From Pseudomonas sp. BP8 (GTDB lineage: Bacteria > Pseudomonadota > Gammaproteobacteria > Pseudomonadales > Pseudomonadaceae): DNA of 64,000 nucleotides. The stretch lies in contig NZ_JAGINK010000001.1 in NCBI RefSeq assembly GCF_017875955.1, positions 2,394,001 to 2,458,000 of the forward strand, read 5' to 3'. Below are positions 37,247 through 44,740 of the stretch, piece by piece. Below the pieces are notes generated by a model, which was not told where the DNA came from, did not search any database, and was given only the letters and a program-made list of their open reading frames with translations. Numbering within the stretch: position 1 is the stretch's first letter; the number at the start of each line of letters is the position of its first letter. Both the position numbers and the translations under genes were made by a program.

Positions 37247-38896
37247 TCAGGCGACGCACGCCTCGACCACCACCTTGCCGGCCTCCATGCGCACCAGCTG
37301 ATCGGCGACATCGAAATAACGGTCATCATGGCTGATGACGATGATTGTCTTGCCCAGGCGCTTCAGCTCGGGCAGCAGTTCGGTGTAGAAAATGCGTCGG
37401 AATGTCGGGTCCTGGTCCGCAGCCCACTCGTCGAACACCAGCACCGGGCGTTCTTCGAGCCAGGCGTTGATCAGTGCCAGCCGCTTGCGTTGCCCGGTCG
37501 AGAGGTCGGTGGTGGTGAAACTGCCGTCGCGGATGCTCACCTTGTGCGCGATTTCCAGTCGCTTGAGATAGACCTCGGCGCTTTCCGGTACCTGCTGGGC
37601 CCCCAGGAAGGGGTCGTCGAACAGGTAGTAATCGGAAAAGATGGTGGTGAACAGCTGGCGATAATCATCGCGGTTCAGCGCGGTGATGGCCTGATCGTTG
37701 ATGCGTATCTCGCCTTTTTGCGGCGGGTACAGACCTAGCAGCAGCTTGATCAGGGTGGTCTTGCCACAGCCGTTCTCGCCGACGATGAAAACGATGTCGC
37801 CCTGGCGGATCTGCAGATTCACCGGCCCCAGGGTAAATGGTGCATTGCCGTCGACCGGAGGAAAGGCAAAGCGCACGTCATGCAGCTCGAGGGTACGCAA
37901 GGCGGGCAGCTGGCTGGCTTTGTCTTCGAGCAGCAAGTGTGGCTCGGGGGAGGAGAACTGCTCGGACAGCTCGGCAATCCGGCGGAAGGCGATCTGAGCC
38001 CGGCTGACGATGGGCAACGTGCCTATCAGGTATTCGAGCGGGCCCTTCATGTACAGCAGCACCAGCACGAACCCGCTCATCACTGCCTTGTCGCTGCTCG
38101 GCCACAGGGATTGCAGGGCAAGCGCCAGGCCGATGACCACGAAGAACAGCATCGAGCCGAAGGTCTTGGCGATAACGAAGGTATTGATGGAGCGGATCTG
38201 GATATCGCGTATCTGGTCGGCCGTCCCCTGGATGTTGCGGCTGAACATGCGCTGGCGGCGAGCGCGGTGGATGCGCAGCTCTTTGGCGCCTCCGGCGATC
38301 GCATTGTAGTGACGTTGCAGTTCATCTTCGGCATCACGTGCCGCGACGAACCCTCGAATACCCTTGGACCGCGCGATGTACTGCACGACGGTACCGAGTG
38401 CGATGGCCGCCAGCATCAGCAGGAACATCGGCCAGGACAGCATCGCCAGGTAGCCCAGGCAGCCAAGGGTAACGGTCAGGGCGATCGCCAGTGGCGCGAA
38501 GGCGAATGCGAAATCGCTGATGGTGTCCACGTCGTGCGTCAGCACCGGGATCAGTCGATGGCTGCGATAGCGCTCGATCTGTTCGATGGGCGCCGACAGC
38601 ACCTTCTCGCCCAGTTCCTTGCGCAAGGCGGCGATGATGTTCTGGCCCACCCGGTTGCTGCCGATGTCGGAAAACACCGAGCTGGCCAGGGCCACCAGGC
38701 AAAGCCCGGCGAAGCCCCAGACCACCCCCTGGGTCAGGCCGGTGTCGTCGTGCAGGGCCCGGTTGATGGTGGCCAGCAGGAAGGTGATGCTGAGGCCGCC
38801 GACCATGCCCAGGATGACGGACAGCGCGACGGTATATTTGAACGGCTTGAGCAGGGCGAAAAGATCCTGCACGGCGCCGCGGGTGGGCTGGGACAT
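37247..38896 (-). CDS. pvdE: Pyoverdine precursor exporter PvdE, ABC transporter with fused membrane and ATPase domains
   Basis: 549 aa, ATG 38896 with AGGAG 8 nt upstream. The N-terminal ~320 residues contain about six hydrophobic segments (for example VALSVILGMVGGLSITFLLA). The C-terminal ATPase has Walker A GENGCGKTTLIK, a signature-like LSTGQRKRLALI, Walker B PVLVFDEWAADQD and a switch His in IVISHDDRYF. The DEWAADQDP motif is typical of the cyclic-peptide/siderophore exporter family. In characterised pseudomonads PvdE moves the acylated ferribactin precursor from cytoplasm to periplasm, where the maturation enzymes act. It begins 18 bp after the pvdA remnant and precedes fpvA. Confidence 0.95.
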   Translation of the reverse strand: MSQPTRGAVQDLFALLKPFKYTVALSVILGMVGGLSITFLLATINRALHDDTGLTQGVVWGFAGLCLVALASSVFSDIGSNRVGQNIIAALRKELGEKVLSAPIEQIERYRSHRLIPVLTHDVDTISDFAFAFAPLAIALTVTLGCLGYLAMLSWPMFLLMLAAIALGTVVQYIARSKGIRGFVAARDAEDELQRHYNAIAGGAKELRIHRARRQRMFSRNIQGTADQIRDIQIRSINTFVIAKTFGSMLFFVVIGLALALQSLWPSSDKAVMSGFVLVLLYMKGPLEYLIGTLPIVSRAQIAFRRIAELSEQFSSPEPHLLLEDKASQLPALRTLELHDVRFAFPPVDGNAPFTLGPVNLQIRQGDIVFIVGENGCGKTTLIKLLLGLYPPQKGEIRINDQAITALNRDDYRQLFTTIFSDYYLFDDPFLGAQQVPESAEVYLKRLEIAHKVSIRDGSFTTTDLSTGQRKRLALINAWLEERPVLVFDEWAADQDPTFRRIFYTELLPELKRLGKTIIVISHDDRYFDVADQLVRMEAGKVVVEACVA

Positions 38897-38914
38897 GATG
38901 GGCTCCTGAGTTGA

Positions 38915-39166
38915 TCAGACAACGCTGGCGAGGGGTTTGGTCAGCGCCTTGTGCGCGCTGTTGGAAAGATCCAGGGCGGCATAGAGGGCTTCCCCGATCT
39001 CTTCGCTAGGCATTGGCAACACCGAAAGCAAGGTGTCGCTCAAGCCGTGGGTGGCCTCGCAGAAGCCTTGCAGGAACACCGGTGCCTTGAGCTGCGGGGT
39101 GGCCAGGGCTAGGTTGGACGGGCCGAAGCCTACGCCGATCAGGTCGTGGAGAGTTGCGGCGCTCAT
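38915..39166 (-). pseudogene. Internally deleted remnant of pvdA (L-ornithine N5-monooxygenase)
   Basis: 83 codons with an intact start (ATG 39166, AAGGAG 8 nt upstream) and an intact reading frame. The first ~20 residues, HDLIGVGFGPSNLALA, are the FAD-binding N-terminus of ornithine N5-monooxygenases. From about residue 27 the sequence jumps to the family's C-terminus (PVFLQGFCEATHGLSDTLLS followed by VLP and EEIGEALY). About 350 residues of the usual ~440 are missing, including the NADPH site and most of the active site, so the product cannot be a working hydroxylase. It lies between a 42-codon ORF and pvdE behind an iron-starvation box, so it is probably still transcribed and translated. 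Hydroxyornithine for the synthetases must come from a full pvdA elsewhere. The assignment from both termini is strong; it is unknown whether the 83-aa peptide has any role. Confidence 0.85.
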
Positions 39167-39291
39167 GACGTTGACTCCTTGTGCGGATGGTTGCCCAGAG
39201 GTTGGTAAAGACGCTCATCGAACAAGCGCTCTCTGGACAGCATCACCAGGGCAGTGGCGAGGGCTGGACCAGGCGGGCTCGGCTCGTTCAT
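39163..39291 (-). CDS. Small 42-aa ORF overlapping the pvdA remnant (unrecognised)
   Basis: ATG 39291 opens a 42-aa frame (MNEPSPPGPALATALVMLSR... ending HKESTS) whose stop overlaps the remnant's start as ATGA. A weak AGGA lies about 9 nt upstream. It is the first possible coding sequence downstream of the iron-starvation box at 39328-39352. I do not recognise the product and see no signal peptide or transmembrane segment. It may be a real small protein, a leader ORF coupled to the next gene, or another remnant. The tight coupling and promoter position are the only support. Confidence 0.45.
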   Translation of the reverse strand: MNEPSPPGPALATALVMLSRERLFDERLYQPLGNHPHKESTS

Positions 39292-39327
39292 CTCTGCTGT
39301 TCCTGGTGAGCGGTGAGTAGGTGTTAA

Positions 39328-39352
39328 ACGAAGCCGCAGAGGCTGGATTTAG
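39328..39352 (-). promoter_or_regulatory. Iron-starvation (IS) box upstream of the pvdA-remnant/pvdE/fpvA unit
   Basis: Read on the minus strand: CTAAAT, 16 bases, then CGTTT (the CGT occupies 39330-39328). This is the TAAAT-N16-CGT promoter of PvdS-type ECF sigma factors. It lies 37 bp upstream of the 42-codon ORF. Confidence 0.85.
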
Positions 39353-39530
39353 CCGGTCACGACGAGTCGTACATGCGCTCCACGCAGGTCCTCGCCGAGA
39401 CGGCCATAGTGTGATTCGAGGGGCGAAACACGTTGTGCTCGGACGCACGAAAGCCCCGCAGGCATGCCACGTGGGGTGCCCGCTGGGGTTCGTGTATCGG
39501 TGAAGCTGCTGCCGCCAGGCGCGGCTGATC
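39353..39530. other. Gap between ptaA-like gene and IS box
   Basis: About 180 bases lie between the stop of the ptaA-like gene and the IS box of the next unit. I see no convincing ORF, terminator with T-run or other motif here. Confidence 0.5.
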
Positions 39531-40625
39531 TCAGCGTTGCATCATGTCGAAAAACGCCTTCAGGAAGGTTTGCATCTGCTCCGCCGTGCCGACACTGACA
39601 CGCATCCACTCTGGCCATGCCTGGAATACCCGTCCGACTCGAATTTGGCGTTGTGCGAGTGCCTGGATCACGGGTTTGGCAGGCCGATTGAGGGCCACCA
39701 TGAAGCAGTTGGCGTGGGCGTCGGTGCATCGGTAACCGGCCTTTTGCAAGGCCTCGGTGGTGCTCAGGAGAATCTGACGATTGATACGTTTGCGTTCGCT
39801 GACCAGATCTTCTTGTTGCAGGCTGGCGATACCGCCCATGGCGGCGGCAAGCGGCACAAAGTTGTAGCCGTTCAGGCGTTGCAGGTCTTCGAGCAACGCC
39901 GGTTTGCCGATCGCCAGCCCTAGGCGGGCACCGGCCATGCCATAGAGCTTGGAGAACGTCCTCAACACCAGGACGTTGTCATGGCTGACCGCCAGATCCA
40001 GGCAGGAAGGGGCGTCGGAAAAGTGGATGTAGGCCTCATCGATGATCGCCAGGCTGCCTGCCGGCTTTTGGCTGACCAGGTGCTCGATGTCGGCGCGAGG
40101 GGTCAGCGTGCCGGTGGGGTTGTTCGGGTTGCACAGGTACAGCACCCCGGGCTGCGGGTCGGCGGCAAGCATGCCGCGCACGTCATGGGCGTGGCGAGCA
40201 TCGAGCGGCACCTCATGCAGGGTCGCGCCGACAGCCCTGGCGCCATTGGCCACCGAGTCATAGGTCGGCGCGGCGGTGACTACGCCGCGCTTGTCGGCGT
40301 GACGAGCCAGGGCGTATTGCAACGGCGAGCGGGAGCCGCAGAAGACTGCCACATGGTCCTCGGGCACCTGGTGCTGCCGAGCGAACAGCTCGGCCAGGCG
40401 ATATTCATGTTCCGGAAAATAATGTCCGCTCTGGCGGGTACCCAGGCTCATCGCATCGAGTGCCGAAGGGCAAGGACCGTACGGGCTCTCGTTGTAGTCC
40501 AGGCGGATAATGTCGTCGTCCACCGGCGGATCGCTCGCTGCTCCCGCCGCCCAGGCGGGTATAGCGGGTGCGAGGCCGGTCAAGGTGGCTGCAGCTACGA
40601 AACGGCGTCTGCTCAAAGCGGACAT
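39531..40625 (-). CDS. ptaA: Periplasmic PLP-dependent transaminase, PtaA-like (pyoverdine side-chain modification)
   Basis: 364 aa from ATG 40625 (AGGGAG about 9 nt upstream; a GTG two codons earlier is possible). The N-terminus has a twin-arginine signal, SRRRFVAAATLTG, ending near AWA-AG. The mature part is a fold-type I class I/II aminotransferase resembling HisC: NPNNPTG at 166-172, DEAY at 196-199, and PLP lysine K226 in FSKLYGMAGARLG. PvdN, the other periplasmic pyoverdine PLP enzyme, belongs to a different (class V) branch. The described HisC-like periplasmic enzyme is PtaA of P. fluorescens, which converts the glutamate at the chromophore to alpha-ketoglutarate. It is third in the pvdM-pvdO unit, 21 bp after pvdO. 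The enzyme class is secure; the PtaA identity is likely. Confidence 0.8.
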   Translation of the reverse strand: MSALSRRRFVAAATLTGLAPAIPAWAAGAASDPPVDDDIIRLDYNESPYGPCPSALDAMSLGTRQSGHYFPEHEYRLAELFARQHQVPEDHVAVFCGSRSPLQYALARHADKRGVVTAAPTYDSVANGARAVGATLHEVPLDARHAHDVRGMLAADPQPGVLYLCNPNNPTGTLTPRADIEHLVSQKPAGSLAIIDEAYIHFSDAPSCLDLAVSHDNVLVLRTFSKLYGMAGARLGLAIGKPALLEDLQRLNGYNFVPLAAAMGGIASLQQEDLVSERKRINRQILLSTTEALQKAGYRCTDAHANCFMVALNRPAKPVIQALAQRQIRVGRVFQAWPEWMRVSVGTAEQMQTFLKAFFDMMQR

Positions 40626-40646
40626 GGTCACTCTCCCTGTGGGTTG

Positions 40647-41522
40647 TCAGTTGTGTTCGCCGTCCTTGAGATCGCGGGCTACCCGAAAGCCCAGCCAATC
40701 ACCGCGCACTTCGGGTTCGCGCTCGTTGCGGTTGCCTGAGCGGGAGAAGATCGGCGGTTCCAGGTAGTCGTTGCCGCGGATCTGCCGGTGCGTGCAGGTG
40801 CCACCAGTGGTCCAGGCGCTGCCGTCGGTGGGCGCGCCGACATAATCGGTATGCCAGCAGTCCTCGACCCACTCGTAGACATTGCCATGCATGTCATACA
40901 TGCCGAATGCATTGGCCGGGAAGCTGCCGACCGGCGCCGTATAGGTGAAGCCATCCCGTGGCCCGTAGGTGTTGGCATGCTTGCTGATCTGATACTCGCC
41001 TTCCTCGTCGAAGGGGAACGGGAAGGGGCCGGTGGAGCCGGCGCGACCGGCGTACTCGCGTTCGGCCTCGCTGACCATCCGGTAAGGCATGCCGGTCTTC
41101 TTCGCGAGCCAGCCGATGTAGCCGCGTGCTTCCTCCCAGGTCATACAGACTGCAGGTTGGTCAGGGCCTTGCGGGTAGCTGGGTTTGCCGTTCTTGCACA
41201 GACGACCCGGGCGGTCGTCACCGTCGGGTAGCACAGTGCGGGTTTCCTGGGCATAGGCTTGCCATTGCCCGGCGGTCACCTGGAAGCGACTCATGGCGAA
41301 GGCCTTGGCGAATGTCACGGTACGCAACGGACCTTCATCGTCCTGTTTGCCCAGTTCGTCATCGGGGGTGCCCATCACGTAGCTGCCGGCGGGCAGCACG
41401 ACCATTTCCGGGCAATCCTTGCAGTCCTTGAAGACCTTGCCCGGTGCAGTCGGGTCGGCAGCGAGGGCGTCGAGAGACAGCGAGAGACAACCAAGGGCAA
41501 TCAGTGAAGTCAGCCGTTTCAT
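40647..41522 (-). CDS. pvdO: Pyoverdine maturation protein PvdO (formylglycine-generating-enzyme fold)
   Basis: 291 aa from ATG 41522, which overlaps the pvdM stop as ATGA. A Sec-type signal peptide (MKRLTSLIALGCLSLSLDAL ending ALAAD) targets it to the periplasm. The rest is an FGE-sulfatase domain: VLPAGSYVMGTPDDE near residue 45, FQVTAGQW, DQPAVCMTWEEARGYI, GMYDMHGNVYEWVEDCW, and WLGFRVAR at the C-terminus. In characterised pseudomonads PvdO is needed for the last oxidation of dihydropyoverdine to the fluorescent chromophore. It sits between pvdM and the ptaA-like gene under the same IS box. Confidence 0.93.
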   Translation of the reverse strand: MKRLTSLIALGCLSLSLDALAADPTAPGKVFKDCKDCPEMVVLPAGSYVMGTPDDELGKQDDEGPLRTVTFAKAFAMSRFQVTAGQWQAYAQETRTVLPDGDDRPGRLCKNGKPSYPQGPDQPAVCMTWEEARGYIGWLAKKTGMPYRMVSEAEREYAGRAGSTGPFPFPFDEEGEYQISKHANTYGPRDGFTYTAPVGSFPANAFGMYDMHGNVYEWVEDCWHTDYVGAPTDGSAWTTGGTCTHRQIRGNDYLEPPIFSRSGNRNEREPEVRGDWLGFRVARDLKDGEHN

Positions 41523-42889
41523 GGGTTTCCTTGCGGGTAGTGGGCAACGGGAGGAGGAGTCGGCTTGGCGGCTTTCTGGGCGGCTTCCCACACACGCAGG
41601 AAGTTGGCCCCCCAGAGCTTGGCGATGTCTTCATCGGAATAGCCACGCTGCATCAGTTCGGCAGTGACGTTGCGGCTCTGGCTGACATTTTCCCAGCCGA
41701 CCACACCGCCGCCATCGTTGAAATCGGAACTGATACCGACATGGTCGATACCGATCTTCTTCACCGCGTAGTCGATAGAGTCGACATAGTCGGCCAGGGT
41801 GGCCTCGGGCTCGGCGCCGAGGATGTCGTAGAAGGGTGTGAGGTATTCACCGAACTTCTTCTCAGACCAGATCGAGAAAACCGGGTCGGTGGTGGTGCCC
41901 ATCTGGGTCTGGTTCTCCACGTCTGGCAAACCATGCTTGGCGCGCAAGGCGTTCATCTTCTCGATGGTCGGGCGCGAGAACGGCTTGAGGTAGTGGGAGT
42001 AGGCCACGATGTTGACCAACCCATTGGTGGCCTTGATGTGTGCCAGGTCCGCGTCGCTGAGGTTGCGGCGAATGTCCATCAGGCCTTGCACGCCGGTGTG
42101 CGAAGCCATGACCGGTGCCCGGCTCAGTTCGGTGACCTGGGTCAGGGCCAGGCTGGACATCTGCGACACGTCGATGACCACGCCGAGGTCGTTGAGCCGG
42201 GTGATGGCGCGGCGACCGATGTCGGAGAGCCCGCCCAGCGGGTCGACCGAGTCGCCGAGGAAGGGCAGGGGGCGTGCCGAGTCTACCCAGCTGTTGTTGC
42301 CGACATAGCCCGGGCCGAACACCCGCATGCCGCGTGCGGCCCAGTGATCCAGCTGGTCGATGTCGTCGCCAAGGGGCGCGGCGTTGAGCAGGCTGATGAT
42401 GATGGCGAATTTGCCTTCACTGACCAGTCGGCGGAAGTCAGCCGGGGTGTAGGCGATGCCGGCCTGTGCAGGGAAATCCTTGGCGATACTGGTGATGATC
42501 CGGTAGCGCACTTCCAGTTCGTTGGCCATCGCCGCCTCGAACCCTGGTGTGGGGCGGTGCGGCCAATTGGGCCCACTCCAGAACTCCGGCCATGACCAGA
42601 TCGCGATCGAAGCGCCGCTCAGGCGGCCCTTGGCGGCTTTTACCAGGTCGAACTGGGTCGGGCCGTCACGGTCCGCTTCTTCGCCATCGGTGCCATAGCT
42701 CAGCGGCACGTCCAGGTGCGCATCCAGGGCCGGTATGCGCGCCTGCAGGGCGTTGGCTCGCTGTTGGATTTCCCGCCCATAGGGGTGCTTGGCAAGGTAG
42801 GCCCAATACCACCAGGCGCCTGCGGCCATCAGGAGCAGAAGTGCCAATGCCCATGGCCATCTGCGCGAAAACAAAGCCTGTTTCTTCAT
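41519..42889 (-). CDS. pvdM: Pyoverdine maturation protein PvdM (renal-dipeptidase-like, M19 family)
   Basis: 456 aa from ATG 42889. One N-terminal hydrophobic segment (WPWALALLLLMAAGAWWYWA) acts as signal/anchor for periplasmic location. The rest is an M19 membrane-dipeptidase fold: DAHLDVPLSYG (HxD metal motif), VMASHTGVQGL, GVVIDVSQMS, and DHVGISSDFND near the end. In pyoverdine systems PvdM is required for periplasmic chromophore maturation together with the tyrosinase PvdP; a peptidase activity has not been firmly shown. It is first gene of the pvdM-pvdO-ptaA unit, divergent from pvdP across 137 bp that carries two back-to-back IS boxes. Confidence 0.93.
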   Translation of the reverse strand: MKKQALFSRRWPWALALLLLMAAGAWWYWAYLAKHPYGREIQQRANALQARIPALDAHLDVPLSYGTDGEEADRDGPTQFDLVKAAKGRLSGASIAIWSWPEFWSGPNWPHRPTPGFEAAMANELEVRYRIITSIAKDFPAQAGIAYTPADFRRLVSEGKFAIIISLLNAAPLGDDIDQLDHWAARGMRVFGPGYVGNNSWVDSARPLPFLGDSVDPLGGLSDIGRRAITRLNDLGVVIDVSQMSSLALTQVTELSRAPVMASHTGVQGLMDIRRNLSDADLAHIKATNGLVNIVAYSHYLKPFSRPTIEKMNALRAKHGLPDVENQTQMGTTTDPVFSIWSEKKFGEYLTPFYDILGAEPEATLADYVDSIDYAVKKIGIDHVGISSDFNDGGGVVGWENVSQSRNVTAELMQRGYSDEDIAKLWGANFLRVWEAAQKAAKPTPPPVAHYPQGNP

Positions 42890-42944
42890 TGCGTACTCGA
42901 CCGCCTGCACGACGGCCCTATGCCGTTCGAACTTGTTGGGTGAA

Positions 42945-42969
42945 ACGAGCCGAGGCCAAGAGAATTTAG
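42945..42969 (-). promoter_or_regulatory. IS box for pvdM operon
   Basis: Minus-strand reading: CTAAAT (42969-42964), 16 bases, then CGTTT (CGT at 42947-42945). This matches the PvdS-type TAAAT-N16-CGT promoter. It lies 55 bp upstream of the pvdM start. Confidence 0.88.
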
Positions 42970-42976
42970 CAACCCT

Positions 42977-43001
42977 CTAAATCGCGTCCTCAACCATTCG
43001 T
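42977..43001 (+). promoter_or_regulatory. IS box for pvdP
   Basis: Plus-strand reading: CTAAAT (42977-42982), 16 bases, CGT at 42999-43001 followed by TTT. It is separated from the divergent pvdM box by 7 bp, so the two -35-like elements form an inverted ATTTAG/CTAAAT pair. Confidence 0.88.
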
Positions 43002-43026
43002 TTTCGCAGCAGGAGTCTCGTCTTGA

Positions 43027-44646
43027 GTGCAGTGGATGAAAGTGTCACGTCGAAAGATCCTGGCCGGCCTTGTGGCCGCCGGTGTAGCACTGCCTGCCGG
43101 CTATTACGCACGGCAGGAGTGGGAGCGGGCCCAGGAAGCGGAGCTGAGCAGTGACGAACCTGCGGTGCCGGTCGACGACCTGCCCAATGCGCTGTTGGGT
43201 GAGCGCCTGGTCGGGATCTGGGACTGGCGCCTGGTCAACGATCACCCGGCGCTGGCCGAGCTTGCCGGGCCGCAGCAGCTGTTGCTCGACGTAGCGCAGG
43301 GTGCCCGTGCCGTGCGCGGCTACCTGGGCACTGCGCCGTATGGCAAGCAGGGTTCGCAGGTCTACGGTCCGCTGGCTGCCGACCGATTGCCGACCGTGCG
43401 CCTGAAGATAATCACCGGCTCTGGCCAAGCCTATGACTGCGATGCCGTGCTGGATGAAATATGGGGCGATTGGAGCGAGGGCGGCGGCAGCGCGACCCTG
43501 AGTGGGCAAGTACGCCTGGCAGGCACCCAGGCCGGGCATTCCGGTGCCCAGGCGGGGTTTGTCGCCGTCCGTCGACCGTTTGTTCTGGCGCGTGAGCGGC
43601 TGCCGTTCGTGGCGGCCCTGCACGAGGACCTGATTTCGCCGCAGCGTCGCTACTATCATCAGCTCTGGCATGCCAGCCGTGATCGCTGGCACCGCATCGA
43701 CGATTCCCGGCGGCAGATGGTGCGTGCGCTGGGCTGGCAGGTCGGCCCGCTGGGCAAGGAGCGCAACGCCCGCGGGCATGATCGCCATCGCAACGGCTCC
43801 GGCGAGGATTTTCTGTTCATGCATCGGCACATGCTGCATGGCGTGCGCGAGGTCCAGGACCTGCGTTCCTGGACAAGCCTGCCCGCAGCCCGCCCCTCGA
43901 TCGGGCATGGCGCCCAGGCGTTCTTCGATTACCTCGACAACCGCGACGGCTACAGCGTCCCGCCCAATTGGCAGGCGGCCGGTGATGAGGCGTTCAGCCA
44001 GTGGCTGTACTACGTCAAGAGCAGTCAGGGTCTGCACGCCAACTTCCAGTTGTGGGAAGCCCAACTGCATGACCCGCACTACCTCAGCACCTTGTGTCTG
44101 GGGGAGTTGGGGTCGCGCATCGAGTTGGGGATCCACGATTGGCTGCACATGCGCTGGGCATCCCTGGGGCGAGATCCGAACTCGGACTACCCGATGCCCT
44201 ATGGGCGTCGCAACTACGATTTTTCCGAACGTTGGTTCCGCGCCGAGAACGACTTCCTTGGCGATCCGTTTTCCTCTCACGTGAACCCGGTGTTCTGGGC
44301 CTTTCATGGCTGGATCGACGATCGTCTGAACGACTGGTACCTGGCCCACCAGCAGGCGCACCCGGGGGAAGTGAAGCCGCAAATGATCGATGGTGTTCCG
44401 TGGTTTGCGCCAGGGCGCTGGGTGCGTGTGGCCGAGCCTTGGCTGGGGCCCACCCGTGATGGCTGCGGCGCCTGGGGGCTGGGCAATGGAGGCGGTACTG
44501 GGAAGCTCGACATCGAGACCATGAAACTTGCCTTGCAGGCCATCTTCAGCCCGGAAGAGGACGCCGATCGCCTGTCCGACAGGGTGCCACGGCGGCCTTG
44601 GTATGGCCGCCATCTGGCACCCGGCCCGCGACGTGACGGTCTCTAG
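43027..44646 (+). CDS. pvdP: Pyoverdine tyrosinase PvdP (copper enzyme, Tat-exported)
   Basis: 539 aa from GTG 43027 (AGGAG 13 nt upstream); an ATG three codons later (43036) is also possible. The N-terminus has a twin-arginine motif, SRRKILAGLVAAGVALPAG. The middle is a beta-type region (GERLVGIWDWRLVND). The C-terminal half is tyrosinase-like with candidate type-3 copper ligands in HRHMLHGVREV (nt about 43820), HDWLHMRW (44137) and HVNPVFWAFHGWID (44280). PvdP oxidises the D-Tyr-derived part of ferribactin in the periplasm, the first chromophore-forming step. It is monocistronic, ending in a convergent hairpin opposite opmQ, and driven by its own IS box. Confidence 0.93.
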   Translation: MQWMKVSRRKILAGLVAAGVALPAGYYARQEWERAQEAELSSDEPAVPVDDLPNALLGERLVGIWDWRLVNDHPALAELAGPQQLLLDVAQGARAVRGYLGTAPYGKQGSQVYGPLAADRLPTVRLKIITGSGQAYDCDAVLDEIWGDWSEGGGSATLSGQVRLAGTQAGHSGAQAGFVAVRRPFVLARERLPFVAALHEDLISPQRRYYHQLWHASRDRWHRIDDSRRQMVRALGWQVGPLGKERNARGHDRHRNGSGEDFLFMHRHMLHGVREVQDLRSWTSLPAARPSIGHGAQAFFDYLDNRDGYSVPPNWQAAGDEAFSQWLYYVKSSQGLHANFQLWEAQLHDPHYLSTLCLGELGSRIELGIHDWLHMRWASLGRDPNSDYPMPYGRRNYDFSERWFRAENDFLGDPFSSHVNPVFWAFHGWIDDRLNDWYLAHQQAHPGEVKPQMIDGVPWFAPGRWVRVAEPWLGPTRDGCGAWGLGNGGGTGKLDIETMKLALQAIFSPEEDADRLSDRVPRRPWYGRHLAPGPRRDGL

Positions 44647-44674
44647 CGCGAGTGCCAGACATATGATTTTCAGC

Positions 44675-44720
44675 GCCGATGAGACCGAGCGCCGACCGCG
44701 CGGCGTTCGGGCTCATCGGC
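44675..44720. terminator. Hairpin between convergent pvdP and opmQ
   Basis: Two 20-base arms (GCCGATGAGACCGAGCGCCG and its near complement at 44701-44720, two mismatches) flank a 6-base loop. It lies between convergent stops, consistent with a bidirectional terminator. No T-run is present. Confidence 0.6.
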
Positions 44721-44740
44721 ACCGAAAGTGTTGGGGTGAG

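Noticed and set aside
37129..37329. Upstream extension of fpvA
   Set aside because: The added residues overlap the end of pvdE and have no signal peptide; ATG 37128 gives a proper one.
43045..44613. 522-codon minus-strand ORF opposite pvdP
   Set aside because: pvdP has Tat signal, copper motifs and an IS box; the antisense frame has none.
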